The notes under the pieces were generated by a model. It was not told where the DNA came from. It searched no databases and saw only the letters and a program-made list of their open reading frames with translations. This document shows positions 16,055-24,787 of a stretch of 49,682 bases of DNA, piece by piece. How positions within the stretch are numbered: the first letter of the stretch is position 1; the number at the start of each line of letters is the position of its first letter. Location of the stretch: NCBI RefSeq assembly GCF_900129935.1, contig NZ_FQXJ01000028.1, positions 1 through 49,682 on the forward strand, read 5' to 3'. Made by a program: the position numbers and the translations under genes. The stretch comes from Desulfosporosinus lacus DSM 15449 (lineage in GTDB: Bacteria > Bacillota > Desulfitobacteriia > Desulfitobacteriales > Desulfitobacteriaceae).

Positions 16055-16462
16055 CTACCATAAATTATTAATTTTGCTTTTCAGGTCCATAACCTTCTGT
16101 TCTATCATTTGAGCAGTTTTTATAAACTCATGCTTATCCTTACCCGTCGGATCATCCAGTCCCCAATCTTCCCTGTATTTACACGGTAGAAAAGGACATT
16201 TGACGTTACATCCCATGGTAATTACAACATCCACAGGAGGAATATCTGAGAGCAATTTTGATCTTTGGGTTGTGTTCATATCAACACCATAAATCTCTTT
16301 AATTACTTCAACTGCATCTTGATTAAGCTGTGGCTTGGTTTCAGTCCCTGCTGAATAGGCCTCAAAGTTATCCGCTGCAATTAGCTTTGATATCGCCTCT
16401 GCCATCTGTGACCGACATGAGTTATGAACGCAAATATAGGCTACTTTAATTTTTTGCGGCAT
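16055..16462 (-). CDS. arsC: Arsenate reductase (thioredoxin-coupled, LMW-PTPase type)
   Basis: 135 residues of the low-molecular-weight phosphatase-like ArsC family, which reduces arsenate to arsenite by a cysteine relay recycled by thioredoxin. The P-loop is C11-VHNSC-R17-S with the nucleophile Cys11. The relay cysteines are in GCNVKCPFLPC (Cys85, 89, 94), and DWGLDDPTGK supplies the phosphatase-type Asp. It starts 3 bases after the acr3 stop, with AAGGGG upstream. Arsenite made here would be exported by Acr3. Confidence 0.93.
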   Translation of the reverse strand: MPQKIKVAYICVHNSCRSQMAEAISKLIAADNFEAYSAGTETKPQLNQDAVEVIKEIYGVDMNTTQRSKLLSDIPPVDVVITMGCNVKCPFLPCKYREDWGLDDPTGKDKHEFIKTAQMIEQKVMDLKSKINNLW

Positions 16463-16465
16463 AAT

Positions 16466-17554
16466 TCAAACCCCTTTTTCAAATATATGCTTTGGCAGAC
16501 CATTTTCATTAAAATACTTGCGTTTGAAGAAGAGTGCGGCATTTACCAAAGCAATCATGACTGGCACCTCAACCAAAGGACCGATTACTGCAGTGAAGGC
16601 AACATCTGATGCTATACCGAAGACAGCTACAGCAACTGCTATGGCAAGTTCAAAATTATTACTTGCCGCTGTAAAAGCTAAGGTTACAGTTTGGTTATAT
16701 CTGAAACCGCCTTTAAAAGACATATAAAAGCTTACAAAAAACATTATTGCAAAATAAATTAACATAGGTATTGCAATTCTAATGACATCTCCAGGATTTT
16801 GAATAATTTGCTCTCCTTTTGTTATAAACATAATGACGATTGTATAAAGAAGGGCGATCAAAGCCAAGGGAGATATCTTAGGAATGAATACCGTTTCGTA
16901 CCACTCTTTTGTTTTGAATCTTATCAATCCAAACCTTGTAATAAAACCCGCTGCAAAAGGGATACCTAAGTAAATAAGTACACTCTTTGCTACTTCCCAC
17001 ATCGAAACATCCACCACCTGGCCTCCCCAGGAAAGCCCCAGCCACTTAGGTATGACAGTGACAAATATATAAATATAGACTGTGTATAAAAGAATTTGGA
17101 AGATAGAGTTAAGGGCAACCAAAGCAGCACAATATTCGTTATCACCTTTAGCGAGGGTATTCCAAACAATAACCATTGCAATACATCTGGCAAGACCTAT
17201 GATAATAAGTCCAATAGCAAAGCCCGGTTTATCGCCAAGTAGCAGTATAGCAAGCACAAACATTAAGATAGGACCTATAATCCAGTTTTGAATCAGCGAA
17301 AAGGAAAAGATCTTTTTATTTTGTGTAACTTTTCCGATCTCTTCATACTTCACCTTGGCAAGGGGGGGATACATCATAATGATAAGACCTACAGCTATCG
17401 GCCATGATATTGTTCCGGTGCTGAATTCACTTAGTGACTTTGCTAAGTCAGGAAAGAAATACCCACCAAAGACACCGACTGCCATTGCGATAAATATCCA
17501 TAGTGTCAAAAATCTGTCTAAAAACGACAACCTGGGTTTATCAACATTCTCCAT
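16466..17554 (-). CDS. acr3: Arsenite efflux transporter Acr3
   Basis: About 362 residues with ten hydrophobic spans, of the ACR3 arsenite/H+ antiporter family (bile-acid/arsenite superfamily). The family's essential Cys lies in [13 protein letters not shown], and the Glu-containing segment is [17 protein letters not shown]. The longest frame starts at 17563, but that ATG touches the GGGAGG ribosome binding site. The ATG at 17554 has it 9 bases upstream and is preferred. Second gene of arsR-acr3-arsC. Confidence 0.93.
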   Translation of the reverse strand: MENVDKPRLSFLDRFLTLWIFIAMAVGVFGGYFFPDLAKSLSEFSTGTISWPIAVGLIIMMYPPLAKVKYEEIGKVTQNKKIFSFSLIQNWIIGPILMFVLAILLLGDKPGFAIGLIIIGLARCIAMVIVWNTLAKGDNEYCAALVALNSIFQILLYTVYIYIFVTVIPKWLGLSWGGQVVDVSMWEVAKSVLIYLGIPFAAGFITRFGLIRFKTKEWYETVFIPKISPLALIALLYTIVIMFITKGEQIIQNPGDVIRIAIPMLIYFAIMFFVSFYMSFKGGFRYNQTVTLAFTAASNNFELAIAVAVAVFGIASDVAFTAVIGPLVEVPVMIALVNAALFFKRKYFNENGLPKHIFEKGV

Positions 17555-17574
17555 TTCAATCATCCTCCCTATAT

Positions 17575-17913
17575 CTAGTCACATTTAATATTCTTACGCT
17601 TTAGCCAATCCTTTAAGTTTTGCAAGTCATTTTGATATAATTCCAGATTCCTCAAGTTATCATATACCAAGCTATCCATGAACTTCATACGTTCATCTAA
17701 AGCCATGGAATAGTAGACCCATTGGGCATGTTTACGGTCTTTCACCAATTCGGCATTCTTAAGATAAATCAAGTGCCTTGATGCCTTGGCTTGTGAGATT
17801 TGTAAGGCTTCCATAATATCGCAAACACAGAGTTCTTTTTCGTATAACAGGTTTAGAATCCTCAACCGAGTTTCATCAGAGAGGGCCTTTAAGGCATCTA
17901 ACAGCTTTTCCAT
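17575..17913 (-). CDS. arsR: ArsR family arsenic-responsive repressor
   Basis: 112-residue winged-helix repressor of the ArsR/SmtB family. The metalloid-binding motif ELCVCDIM holds the paired Cys that bind arsenite, just before the recognition helix ([20 protein letters not shown]). Binding of arsenite releases it from DNA. It is first in the operon, 20 bases before acr3, with AGAGGTGA before the ATG. The 46-bp palindrome directly upstream is the likely operator. Confidence 0.95.
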   Translation of the reverse strand: MEKLLDALKALSDETRLRILNLLYEKELCVCDIMEALQISQAKASRHLIYLKNAELVKDRKHAQWVYYSMALDERMKFMDSLVYDNLRNLELYQNDLQNLKDWLKRKNIKCD

Positions 17914-17930
17914 TCAATCACCTCTTTTAA

Positions 17931-17976
17931 GTATAATACTCATATATTCGCTTAAGCGATTATATGAGTATTATAC
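17931..17976 (-). promoter_or_regulatory. ArsR operator (46-bp near-perfect palindrome)
   Basis: Arms of 23 bases, GTATAATACTCATATA(T/A)TCGCTT, meet with no loop and differ at one base. TATAAT occurs inside both arms, so the operator covers the promoter core. It is 18 bases upstream of arsR. Its length suggests two ArsR dimers side by side. Confidence 0.85.
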
Positions 17977-18080
17977 ATCATAGTTTAGTAAAAGAATACT
18001 AGTATTGATAAATATGTATTAAGTATAGCTAGCCTATGCGTCAGTCGATTTCCTTTTTTACTTAGAAGTTCTTAGTGATT

Positions 18081-18103
18081 AAAAAGAAGCCTATTCGGCT
18101 TCT
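18081..18103 (-). terminator. Terminator of the 83-aa hypothetical gene
   Basis: AGAAGCC-GAATA-GGCTTCT followed by TTTT on the minus strand, 14 bases after the stop of the gene at 18117. Confidence 0.85.
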
Positions 18104-18116
18104 AAATTAATTCAAG

Positions 18117-18368
18117 TTATTCTGACAGAATTCTTAAAGCATCATCAAGGGCTAGGTGATAATGAGATGGCAAGTCGTGAACCGTTTCCTTGATTTCTTT
18201 AAATGCCCTCCGATGGGCCTCTAATGCTTGAGCGTCCTGAGGATAACAGGAATCCACCAAATTGACCATCGCCTTAGCTTCTTCAGCATATCCATGCTGA
18301 TTGAGATAATCGTACAGGGGAAGTGCAAATTTCAAGACATCACTTTGAGTTTTAATCATAAAAGGCAT
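18117..18368 (-). CDS. Hypothetical small soluble protein (83 aa)
   Basis: I do not recognise a family. It is predicted all-helical and soluble, with acidic and amphipathic helices such as DALRILSE at the end. It resembles small helical helper proteins in general, but no function can be read. A TTG at 18383 opens the frame, but it overlaps GGAG. The ATG at 18368 has that GGAG 9 bases upstream and is preferred. It has its own terminator, which supports a real single-gene unit. Confidence 0.65.
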   Translation of the reverse strand: MPFMIKTQSDVLKFALPLYDYLNQHGYAEEAKAMVNLVDSCYPQDAQALEAHRRAFKEIKETVHDLPSHYHLALDDALRILSE

Positions 18369-18502
18369 TCTTTTAAACTCCAATCAAACAATTTTAGAAA
18401 GATTACATTACTATATATAATAACGCCTTAAAGGTCTAGCGGCTCCCAGCAGAATGCTAAAATAAGCAACTGGATTTAAGCGTTTAGTCATAACGGCATT
18501 CC

Positions 18503-19369
18503 CTAAAACCCATTTTTTCCATTATCAGATAAACCATAAATAATGTCACAACCTTCAACCTCTTTATAATTTTCCGGAACATATTTGACTTCTGCAAAAT
18601 TTTTTGTAACTAATTCAGTCTCGATAATTTCTCCACTTTTCCTTCTTACTATCTTATTTCTCCATATTTCATTTTTTCGGTAGTATTTCTCCCCAATCTT
18701 AAGAAACTGATGATCTTTTTCAAATACGTGATATGCAAAATCTAAGTTCTGATCGATCCTTAATTCTCCTTCTAAACATTTATCAGAAAGCCAAAGTCTC
18801 AGTTGAAAAGTATACGGAGTACAATTCATAAACTGATAGTCTATATAATTGTAAAAGACTGTTGCCCCACTGCCGAAGGGCAATACCCTTCTGTCATCTG
18901 GGAATGGATCAAAACTATGATGAAACCGTTTCGTAACAATTAAGGGACTATGAATAACCAGCCAATGGATTAAATTGGCGATTTGACAGATTCCCCCGCC
19001 AATGCCGGGCTTCGCTTCACCACAAGACAATAGCATGCCAGGTAAATATCCCTTCCGCTTAGTGGTTAATCCGACTAATTGACAAAAAGAGAATGTTTCA
19101 CCAGGCTTGATGAGAATACCATCAATTCGCTTTATCGCTATCGAAAGATTTTTAACTTTGTTATATTGCAACTGTATGTCTGTGTCGCCAAGTTTCCTTA
19201 TCAGAACTGACTGATGCTTCTTGACTCTGTATGGTAATCTTTCGGAACTTTGCAACGAAGCAAACGTCTTATCCTCGAAACACCATCTTAAATATATTGC
19301 TAATCTTCGAAACCAGACTGATAAAAAATAGAGTATTGGGTGTATCTCGCTTATTAGCCTACGTGCCAT
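18503..19369 (-). CDS. VanW-like protein
   Basis: 288 residues of the VanW family, named after a gene of vancomycin-B clusters. The biochemical role is unknown but is tied to the cell envelope. The core KPGETFSFCQLVGLTTKRKGY and PGIGGGICQIANLIHWL, followed by HHSFDPFPDDRRVLPFGSGA, are the family's most conserved stretches. A short basic and hydrophobic N-terminus may anchor it. No van ligase, dehydrogenase or two-component genes are nearby, so no glycopeptide resistance is implied. GAAGGA precedes the ATG. Confidence 0.88.
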   Translation of the reverse strand: MARRLISEIHPILYFLSVWFRRLAIYLRWCFEDKTFASLQSSERLPYRVKKHQSVLIRKLGDTDIQLQYNKVKNLSIAIKRIDGILIKPGETFSFCQLVGLTTKRKGYLPGMLLSCGEAKPGIGGGICQIANLIHWLVIHSPLIVTKRFHHSFDPFPDDRRVLPFGSGATVFYNYIDYQFMNCTPYTFQLRLWLSDKCLEGELRIDQNLDFAYHVFEKDHQFLKIGEKYYRKNEIWRNKIVRRKSGEIIETELVTKNFAEVKYVPENYKEVEGCDIIYGLSDNGKNGF

Positions 19370-19425
19370 ACTAATCCTTCTCTCTATAAATCATCAAATG
19401 ATTAGCCAGGTAAGATAATCTCATC

Positions 19426-20379
19426 TTAATACTTATCTACAACCACCCCAAACGAAGAAGCCTTAATATGTGGATTGTCAATAAGCAACTTAAGCTCATC
19501 CTTCGTTCCATATACGATCACCCCTAAAATAGGAACATTGGAGGAATCAGTGTAGCCTTTTGCGACAAGTTCGTTATAGATTTCGTTATACTTGTTATCT
19601 TTACTGCTTTTCAATAACTCACGGAGATTATTGTAGCCCTCGTTAAAGTCCTTAAGATCGTGGTATACGCTCACTCCTAAGGCATCATCTTCTCTAATAT
19701 AGGTTGCTTTACCGTCGTTTTCAGTTGCTTGTTTTTTGTGTCGATCCGAATCTTCTTTTCTAAAGGCATCAACCCAATACCATGATATCTTAACCAAAGG
19801 TAGTATAGTTGGCATATCTGTTGCAATATATGGTTTATCAAAGGATAGTCCTAACTCAATAAGTTTATCCGAGGAGACCTTATCCAACTCGTCCAGATCA
19901 TTCTTATATTCTTTATAGGATATTTCCGGATTAAAAAAGATCATTTTTCTGTATCCATTTTCCCAATAATCAACCGACCATTCTCCTGCAAAACTTCCCA
20001 CGCCCTGGCTCCTTCCGAGAACAAGTGGCGTAAGCAAGCCATAGGCAGAAACCTTATTTTCCAGAACCACAGGTTTAGCTGCTACATCTCTGGAGACTGT
20101 ATAATCACTCCTCCCCACTAAGAAACCCATAGAATCAGTGGACTTGCTAATATAACCGTTGGGTACATGAAGCTTAATGTTATTCTCATTAAAGCCAAAG
20201 ATTTCATTACTCAACTTATGTGTTATGGCTAGATTAGCAAAATAGATTGCAATAAATGCTACAGTAATCACAACCAGTGATATGAAAATCATTTTTATAG
20301 AAGACTTCCTTATCCTCTTTTTGATTGCCATTGTTAATTTTTCATCATCAAACATTTCATCCAATTCACTGTTGTACAA
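19426..20379 (-). CDS. Membrane anti-sigma-factor-like protein (Sigma_reg N/C type)
   Basis: About 317 residues. A short cytoplasmic N-terminus (NSELDEMFDDEKL), one membrane span (MIFISLVVITVAFIAIYFAN) and a large extracytoplasmic domain match the architecture of anti-sigma regulators with sigma-factor-regulator N and C domains. A longer frame starts at ATG 20448, but GGGGGGA lies 6-7 bases before TTG 20379 and no ribosome site supports the upstream ATG. These proteins normally follow an ECF sigma gene; none is present, as GNAT is the next gene. It may be an orphan regulator or act on a distant sigma factor. Confidence 0.65.
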   Translation of the reverse strand: MYNSELDEMFDDEKLTMAIKKRIRKSSIKMIFISLVVITVAFIAIYFANLAITHKLSNEIFGFNENNIKLHVPNGYISKSTDSMGFLVGRSDYTVSRDVAAKPVVLENKVSAYGLLTPLVLGRSQGVGSFAGEWSVDYWENGYRKMIFFNPEISYKEYKNDLDELDKVSSDKLIELGLSFDKPYIATDMPTILPLVKISWYWVDAFRKEDSDRHKKQATENDGKATYIREDDALGVSVYHDLKDFNEGYNNLRELLKSSKDNKYNEIYNELVAKGYTDSSNVPILGVIVYGTKDELKLLIDNPHIKASSFGVVVDKY

Positions 20380-20536
20380 TACTCTTCCCCCCAAAACTTT
20401 AAAATTCATTTCAGGCCCAAAAAGACGACCACAAAAACAAATTTTCATTCGGGGTCATCTGCTTCTAAAAAAGTACCGGCAGACCTCGTGAAACCGGATA
20501 CGCCTTCTAAAATTCGTATGCTAATCTGAACAAATG

Positions 20537-21013
20537 CTATAAGTCTAAATACATAGCCTTACTTAAATCTTTAAAACCTTTCCTTAAATAAAATTCATCA
20601 GCATACTTATTGAAGGAATATACTTTTAATTCGATTCTTTTTATCTCTTTACTTTTAGCCCACTCAACAACTTTCCTTAAAAGTAAAGAACCGATATGAT
20701 AATTTTGATAAGCTCTCTTAACTGCAATACCATCTAATTGTACCCATTCCCTCTTCTTGATAACTGGGAATTCAGACGACTTCTGAATGAAACATTCTGC
20801 AAAAGCCACAACTTTTGTGTCAATATCGGCAACAAAAAGTGCCTTATTACTATCATTGATGATTTCCGATATGTACTCTTTTGCTCTTGCGTAATCTTCA
20901 GGTTTAATAAAAAGTTCAGGATGATTTAACCTGTGTTGCTCATCCAATTCAACATAAATTTCACATAAACTTTCATAATCGTTTATGACTGCTTCCCTTA
21001 CCTTTATATCCAT
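20537..21013 (-). CDS. GNAT family N-acetyltransferase
   Basis: 158-residue GCN5-related acetyltransferase, which transfers acetyl from acetyl-CoA to an amine. The central strand and CoA-binding turn are seen in QLDGIAVKRAYQNYHIGSLL, slightly degenerate from the usual Q/RxxGxG/A. The C-terminal ELKVYSFNKYADEFYLRKGF is the typical motif B. TAGGAGG precedes the ATG. No neighbour indicates its substrate. Confidence 0.88.
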   Translation of the reverse strand: MDIKVREAVINDYESLCEIYVELDEQHRLNHPELFIKPEDYARAKEYISEIINDSNKALFVADIDTKVVAFAECFIQKSSEFPVIKKREWVQLDGIAVKRAYQNYHIGSLLLRKVVEWAKSKEIKRIELKVYSFNKYADEFYLRKGFKDLSKAMYLDL

Positions 21014-21134
21014 ATAGTTAAATCCTCCTAAATGAGTTAAGGCATCTTCGTAATGATTATTCGGTTAGCAAGAAATACGCAGTGGAATTATTGGACACCG
21101 CTTATCATCCTATTCAGCTTTTCGGCAGACTTCA

Positions 21135-22013
21135 TTACAACTGTCTTAACTGCTCTCGATATTGCCTTAATTCATCTTCATCAAAATCGTCAATAGTGTC
21201 TTGCAACACTTTAAGCATCTTGGGTTTGTCTTCGGGGATTTTGCCAACCACGGGAGTAGCCATTGATACATGATTAGCAAAGACTTTAGTGTTTGTATCC
21301 AGATGTTCGATAAAACATTTTAATTCTTGAACACGTTCAAATTCTGTAGCCTCGAGGAATTCACCTTTGAGTTTTTGTTCATATAAGTTTGTACCGGGTA
21401 TCAGGGTTAAGGAGGTTATCCCTATACTTTTGGGCTTTAGTTGATTAAAAAATTCGGCTGTTTCTAAGGCGCTAATTTCTCCTTTGCTATGACCAGCTAA
21501 GCCATTCAAATAAATTCCATGATAAGTAATTTCGACTTCCTCTAGTCGTTTGCATTGTATGATAGCTTCCTCAGCCGTATTCCCTTTATGGATTCGAGTT
21601 AAAGTTTCATCATGACCGGTTTCAATTCCAATATACAAATGATCAATCCCCAATGAACGCAGTGCCTTGAGTTCTTCCGTTGATTTTGTTTTAATATTGG
21701 TTATCCGAGCATACATGGAAATAGTTTCACAGAGGGGAAGATATTCTTTGATTTTTTCAGCAATTATTTTTAGTCGTTCAAAGCTTAAAACAAAGGGGTC
21801 ACCACCGACAAGGTAGACCCTTTTCGCATCAGGGCGCTCGGAACGAAACTCTCTTAAATCTTCCTCTATTTGCTCTATAGGCTCGATGCGAAATGGGACA
21901 TCCTTATACATGCTGCAAAATGTACAACGGTCATGTGAACATCCGACTGTAACTTGTAATAGTAAGGTTTTAGCCTCGGCGGGTGGTCTATAGATCGTAC
22001 CTGTATAATGCAT
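21135..22013 (-). CDS. Radical SAM protein with CX4CX2C cluster motif
   Basis: 292 residues. The iron-sulfur motif is VGCSHDRCTFCSMYKD, spaced C-X4-C-X2-C rather than the canonical C-X3-C-X2-C, but typical of a widespread uncharacterised radical SAM group. The SAM-binding GGDPF (VYLVGGDPFVLSFERL) and the barrel segment YIGIETGHDETL follow. It should cleave S-adenosylmethionine to start a radical reaction; the substrate is unknown. AAGGGAG lies upstream of the ATG. It is a single gene. Confidence 0.85.
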   Translation of the reverse strand: MHYTGTIYRPPAEAKTLLLQVTVGCSHDRCTFCSMYKDVPFRIEPIEQIEEDLREFRSERPDAKRVYLVGGDPFVLSFERLKIIAEKIKEYLPLCETISMYARITNIKTKSTEELKALRSLGIDHLYIGIETGHDETLTRIHKGNTAEEAIIQCKRLEEVEITYHGIYLNGLAGHSKGEISALETAEFFNQLKPKSIGITSLTLIPGTNLYEQKLKGEFLEATEFERVQELKCFIEHLDTNTKVFANHVSMATPVVGKIPEDKPKMLKVLQDTIDDFDEDELRQYREQLRQL

Positions 22014-22171
22014 TTTAATAAACTCCCTTTTAAGTTCTTAAGTGTAAGAACTTTCTAATCATAACAATTGTTAACGTTCCAATTATCGACGATTTTAATA
22101 TCGAGACCAATTTAATATTCCACATATTTTCTTAGACTTCCTGCCAAGATCAGTAAATAATCTAAGTAAAT

Positions 22172-22199
22172 AAAAAAAACCAGATCTAACGATCTGGTT
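22172..22199 (-). terminator. Terminator of the DUF4317 gene
   Basis: AACCAGATC-GTTA-GATCTGGTT followed by six more T on the minus strand, 14 bases beyond the stop. Confidence 0.92.
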
Positions 22200-22212
22200 A
22201 AGTTTTATGATG

Positions 22213-23370
22213 TTAAAATTCTTCAGTAACCAAATCAAAGCCTTCAAGCGTGGCCGTGTCATCAATTCTAATCATCAAATATCGTATACCGTCTTTGGTT
22301 ACTTGCTTAACATTTTTTAAATCCTGGGGGCCAATGGAAATTGACGCTGTGTTGTTGTCAATTTTAATCGACTTCGTTGCATAATTAGGGGTAATACTCG
22401 AGGCTTTAAACTCGTAGTTTTCCTCACCCATAATTCCCAGAAACGAAGATCTCAACTTATCTGCGGTATTAATTCCGCTATTTTCCAAAATTCTCTCCAT
22501 ATCTTTCAAACCTATTAAAGAAACTTCTCCGCTTTCTTCCTCTACGTCAAGTCGACGACCAAGTTCTTCATAAATGCTCGAAACAACTTCCGGCTCAATT
22601 TCGGCCCCTACAATGTCTCGAACAACTTCAAAAAACCGCTCTTTGTCAGCCTGGGCTGTCGATTTGAAATCACAATCGAGAATGTTTTCTACAAACAAAT
22701 GATTGGGCTTGTTTTCTTTTTGGGTATAGTAAACAACCTTGTCAGTCTCTGCAGCATCTTCACTAAACGAAGGGAACATAAAACCCTCAAAAGGAGAGGC
22801 TGTATTAATGATAGCTTTTGCAGGTACACTGGTGCTAAACTCTCTTTCAATGAAATCAAAATTAAGTGAGTTTTTCGGAATGATAACAGGGCAGACACTG
22901 CATATAAAAAACCCCAAGGAGTAGGCTACGTCATTATCCACTTCACCGTTATCTTCATTTTTAACTGACTTATAAACTTCTCCTCGAACAAAACTAATCA
23001 TAAAATCTAGCTCATATTTTTCGCAAGCTTCTTCCAGAATCTTACTTACGAGAGTTTGGGTCGCTTCTTTGAAATTATTTGTTTTCAAAATATGAAGCAT
23101 TTGCTTCTGAGTTTGATTTTCGCCCAGTTTGTTGTTTTTGAATTCTAACTCAAAAATTTTTGAATCAATCTTACCGGTCAATACTTTTTTAAAGTTTTTT
23201 AAATACAACTCTTTTTTTAGTTCGTCCATCATATCAAAGTATATTTCTTCAGAACAGAGGATATCCTTACTGTCTTGTTTGATAAAATAGCTACATATTT
23301 CTTTAATTTTTAATTTAGAATTATTTGTTTTTAGCTCTTTACGGATGCTGGCAATATCTTCCTTGTTCAA
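22213..23370 (-). CDS. DUF4317 family protein
   Basis: 385 residues. The opening MNKEDIASIRKELK followed by ICSYFIKQD, and the middle VCPVIIPKNSLNFDF, are characteristic of DUF4317, a Firmicute family without known function. It is mostly soluble, with mixed alpha/beta character and an acidic C-terminal half. The start is a TTG with AAAGGGAG 8-9 bases upstream. It has its own terminator, so it is a single-gene unit. Confidence 0.8.
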   Translation of the reverse strand: MNKEDIASIRKELKTNNSKLKIKEICSYFIKQDSKDILCSEEIYFDMMDELKKELYLKNFKKVLTGKIDSKIFELEFKNNKLGENQTQKQMLHILKTNNFKEATQTLVSKILEEACEKYELDFMISFVRGEVYKSVKNEDNGEVDNDVAYSLGFFICSVCPVIIPKNSLNFDFIEREFSTSVPAKAIINTASPFEGFMFPSFSEDAAETDKVVYYTQKENKPNHLFVENILDCDFKSTAQADKERFFEVVRDIVGAEIEPEVVSSIYEELGRRLDVEEESGEVSLIGLKDMERILENSGINTADKLRSSFLGIMGEENYEFKASSITPNYATKSIKIDNNTASISIGPQDLKNVKQVTKDGIRYLMIRIDDTATLEGFDLVTEEF

Positions 23371-23447
23371 TCATCTATCTCCCTTTTATTAAATCCTTAG
23401 GCTGAACACTCCGGCCTCTCCAGCAAATAATCAATCTAAAACAATTC

Positions 23448-23472
23448 CAGCTTTGTTGATCAACAAAAGCTG
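23448..23472. repeat. Short palindrome upstream of the DUF4317 gene
   Basis: CAGCTTTGTTGAT meets CAACAAAAGCTG; the arms match except for one extra A. It lies about 80 bases upstream of the DUF4317 start and could be an operator. Function unknown. Confidence 0.4.
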
Positions 23473-23572
23473 ATGACTGATAATTCGAGTGATACCTACA
23501 GATTATATGTTATGCATACAATATTCGTCATCTTTTCTTTAATTCCTCCCGATAACAGAAGTTAACATTGAT

Positions 23573-23609
23573 AAAAACGAAACCAGACCGCCCAAATAGA
23601 GCGATCTGG
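23573..23609 (-). terminator. Terminator of the potassium channel gene
   Basis: CCAGATCGC pairs with GCGGTCTGG (one G-T wobble) over a 9-base loop, then TTTCGTTTTT on the minus strand. Confidence 0.8.
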
Positions 23610-23614
23610 ATATA

Positions 23615-24439
23615 TTAATGTTTTAGTTCTTGTCCACAATTCTTACAGTAGTTTGCATCTTCATCTTCAATTATTATACTGCAACTGGGGCAAGTTCGCC
23701 CATTACCCTTTGTTGATCTAGTTCTCGCCAGTTCACTAGAAACAATTCCAGTAGGAACTGCTATTACTCCATAACCAAGGAGCATCAGCAAGGAAGCTAC
23801 TACCCTTCCAAGTGGAGTGATCGGAGTGATATCGCCGAAACCGACCGTGGTAAGCGTTACGATTGTCCAGTATACAGATATAGGTATACTATCAAAACCA
23901 CTGGTCTCTCCTTCGATCAAATACATCAGTGTTCCCACAATTACTACGATAACCAAAACAGCTTCGAGGAAAACAATGATTTTATACCTGCTGGCTTTCA
24001 GCGCATTAAGTAAAGAATAAGATTCACCGACATATCTTCCAAGATTTAAGATTCGAAATACCCGTAACAAACGAAAAATCCTTAAGATCAAAGCGAACTG
24101 ACTTCCGGCAATAAAAATACTTAAGTATGCCGGTAGTATGGCTAGCAAATCTATGATGCCGAAGAAACTTTTCAAGTATTTTAATTTATTTCTTACAATC
24201 CATATTCTGGCAATGTATTCAATCGTAAACAGAACTGTGATGACCCATTCAATCCGATAAAGGTACTCTAGGTAATCTTTAGATAAACGCGGCAAAGATT
24301 CCAAAAAGATACTTAAAATACTTATTAGTATCAGCCATAGAAGTGCAATATCAAAAGCCCGTCCAGCTCTAGTATCGGCCTTGAAAATAATTACAAATAA
24401 TTTCTCTTTCAGAGATAAGCTCTTTTGGTCGGTCACCAT
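23615..24439 (-). CDS. Voltage-gated potassium channel with C-terminal zinc ribbon
   Basis: About 274 residues. Six hydrophobic spans form S1-S6. S4 carries regularly spaced arginines (LRIFRLLRVFRILNLGR), the voltage sensor. The selectivity filter is TLTTVGFGD, typical of K+ channels. The last 30 residues form a zinc-ribbon-like unit, CPSCSIIIEDEDANYCKNC, on the cytoplasmic side. ATG 24454 starts the longest frame, but the ATG at 24439 (MVTDQK) has GGAG 9 bases upstream. The zinc ribbon could sense metal or redox state, or act as a structural cap; that is inference. Confidence 0.9.
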   Translation of the reverse strand: MVTDQKSLSLKEKLFVIIFKADTRAGRAFDIALLWLILISILSIFLESLPRLSKDYLEYLYRIEWVITVLFTIEYIARIWIVRNKLKYLKSFFGIIDLLAILPAYLSIFIAGSQFALILRIFRLLRVFRILNLGRYVGESYSLLNALKASRYKIIVFLEAVLVIVVIVGTLMYLIEGETSGFDSIPISVYWTIVTLTTVGFGDITPITPLGRVVASLLMLLGYGVIAVPTGIVSSELARTRSTKGNGRTCPSCSIIIEDEDANYCKNCGQELKH

Positions 24440-24454
24440 ATATGAAATCTCCAT

Positions 24455-24787
24455 TTTCAGTCTGCACTTATTTACATCAGATCGTTATTAGTTTAGTATA
24501 CTACATCCTTTCTAAATAATCCTCGTTTTGCCGGCAAGAAACTTTGCTAAAAGATTTGCTTCATTCTTCATTAGGCCACCTCATAATAGGATTTACTGTT
24601 TCTTTGGCATTATTAGAATTCCTTCACCATTTCATTCCTTCTCCGAGGCTGTCATAGATATTCCTCTTAGCATTATGGTTACGATCTCTTCTATCGAAAC
24701 TCACTTTTAAGAAAGTAAAAATCATTGCCACTTATCTTCCAAGTATTTAATATTCTCTGGAGCATATTTTACGAATGGATTATAACC
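24455..24787. other. Gene-free stretch next to the NapH-like gene
   Basis: About 330 bases with no supportable gene. The part nearest the NapH-like gene (24722-24787) is a 21-codon open continuation of that gene's frame. The rest holds multiple stops in all frames and no ribosome binding site with a useful frame. Confidence 0.6.

Noticed and set aside
20449-20536. Possible group II intron or sigma-factor remnant upstream of the anti-sigma-like gene
   Set aside because: The short open stretch (ending FLEADDPE) matches neither an intron domain nor a sigma factor region that I can defend.
24528-24710. 60-codon plus-strand frame
   Set aside because: Composition is not protein-like and there is no ribosome site.
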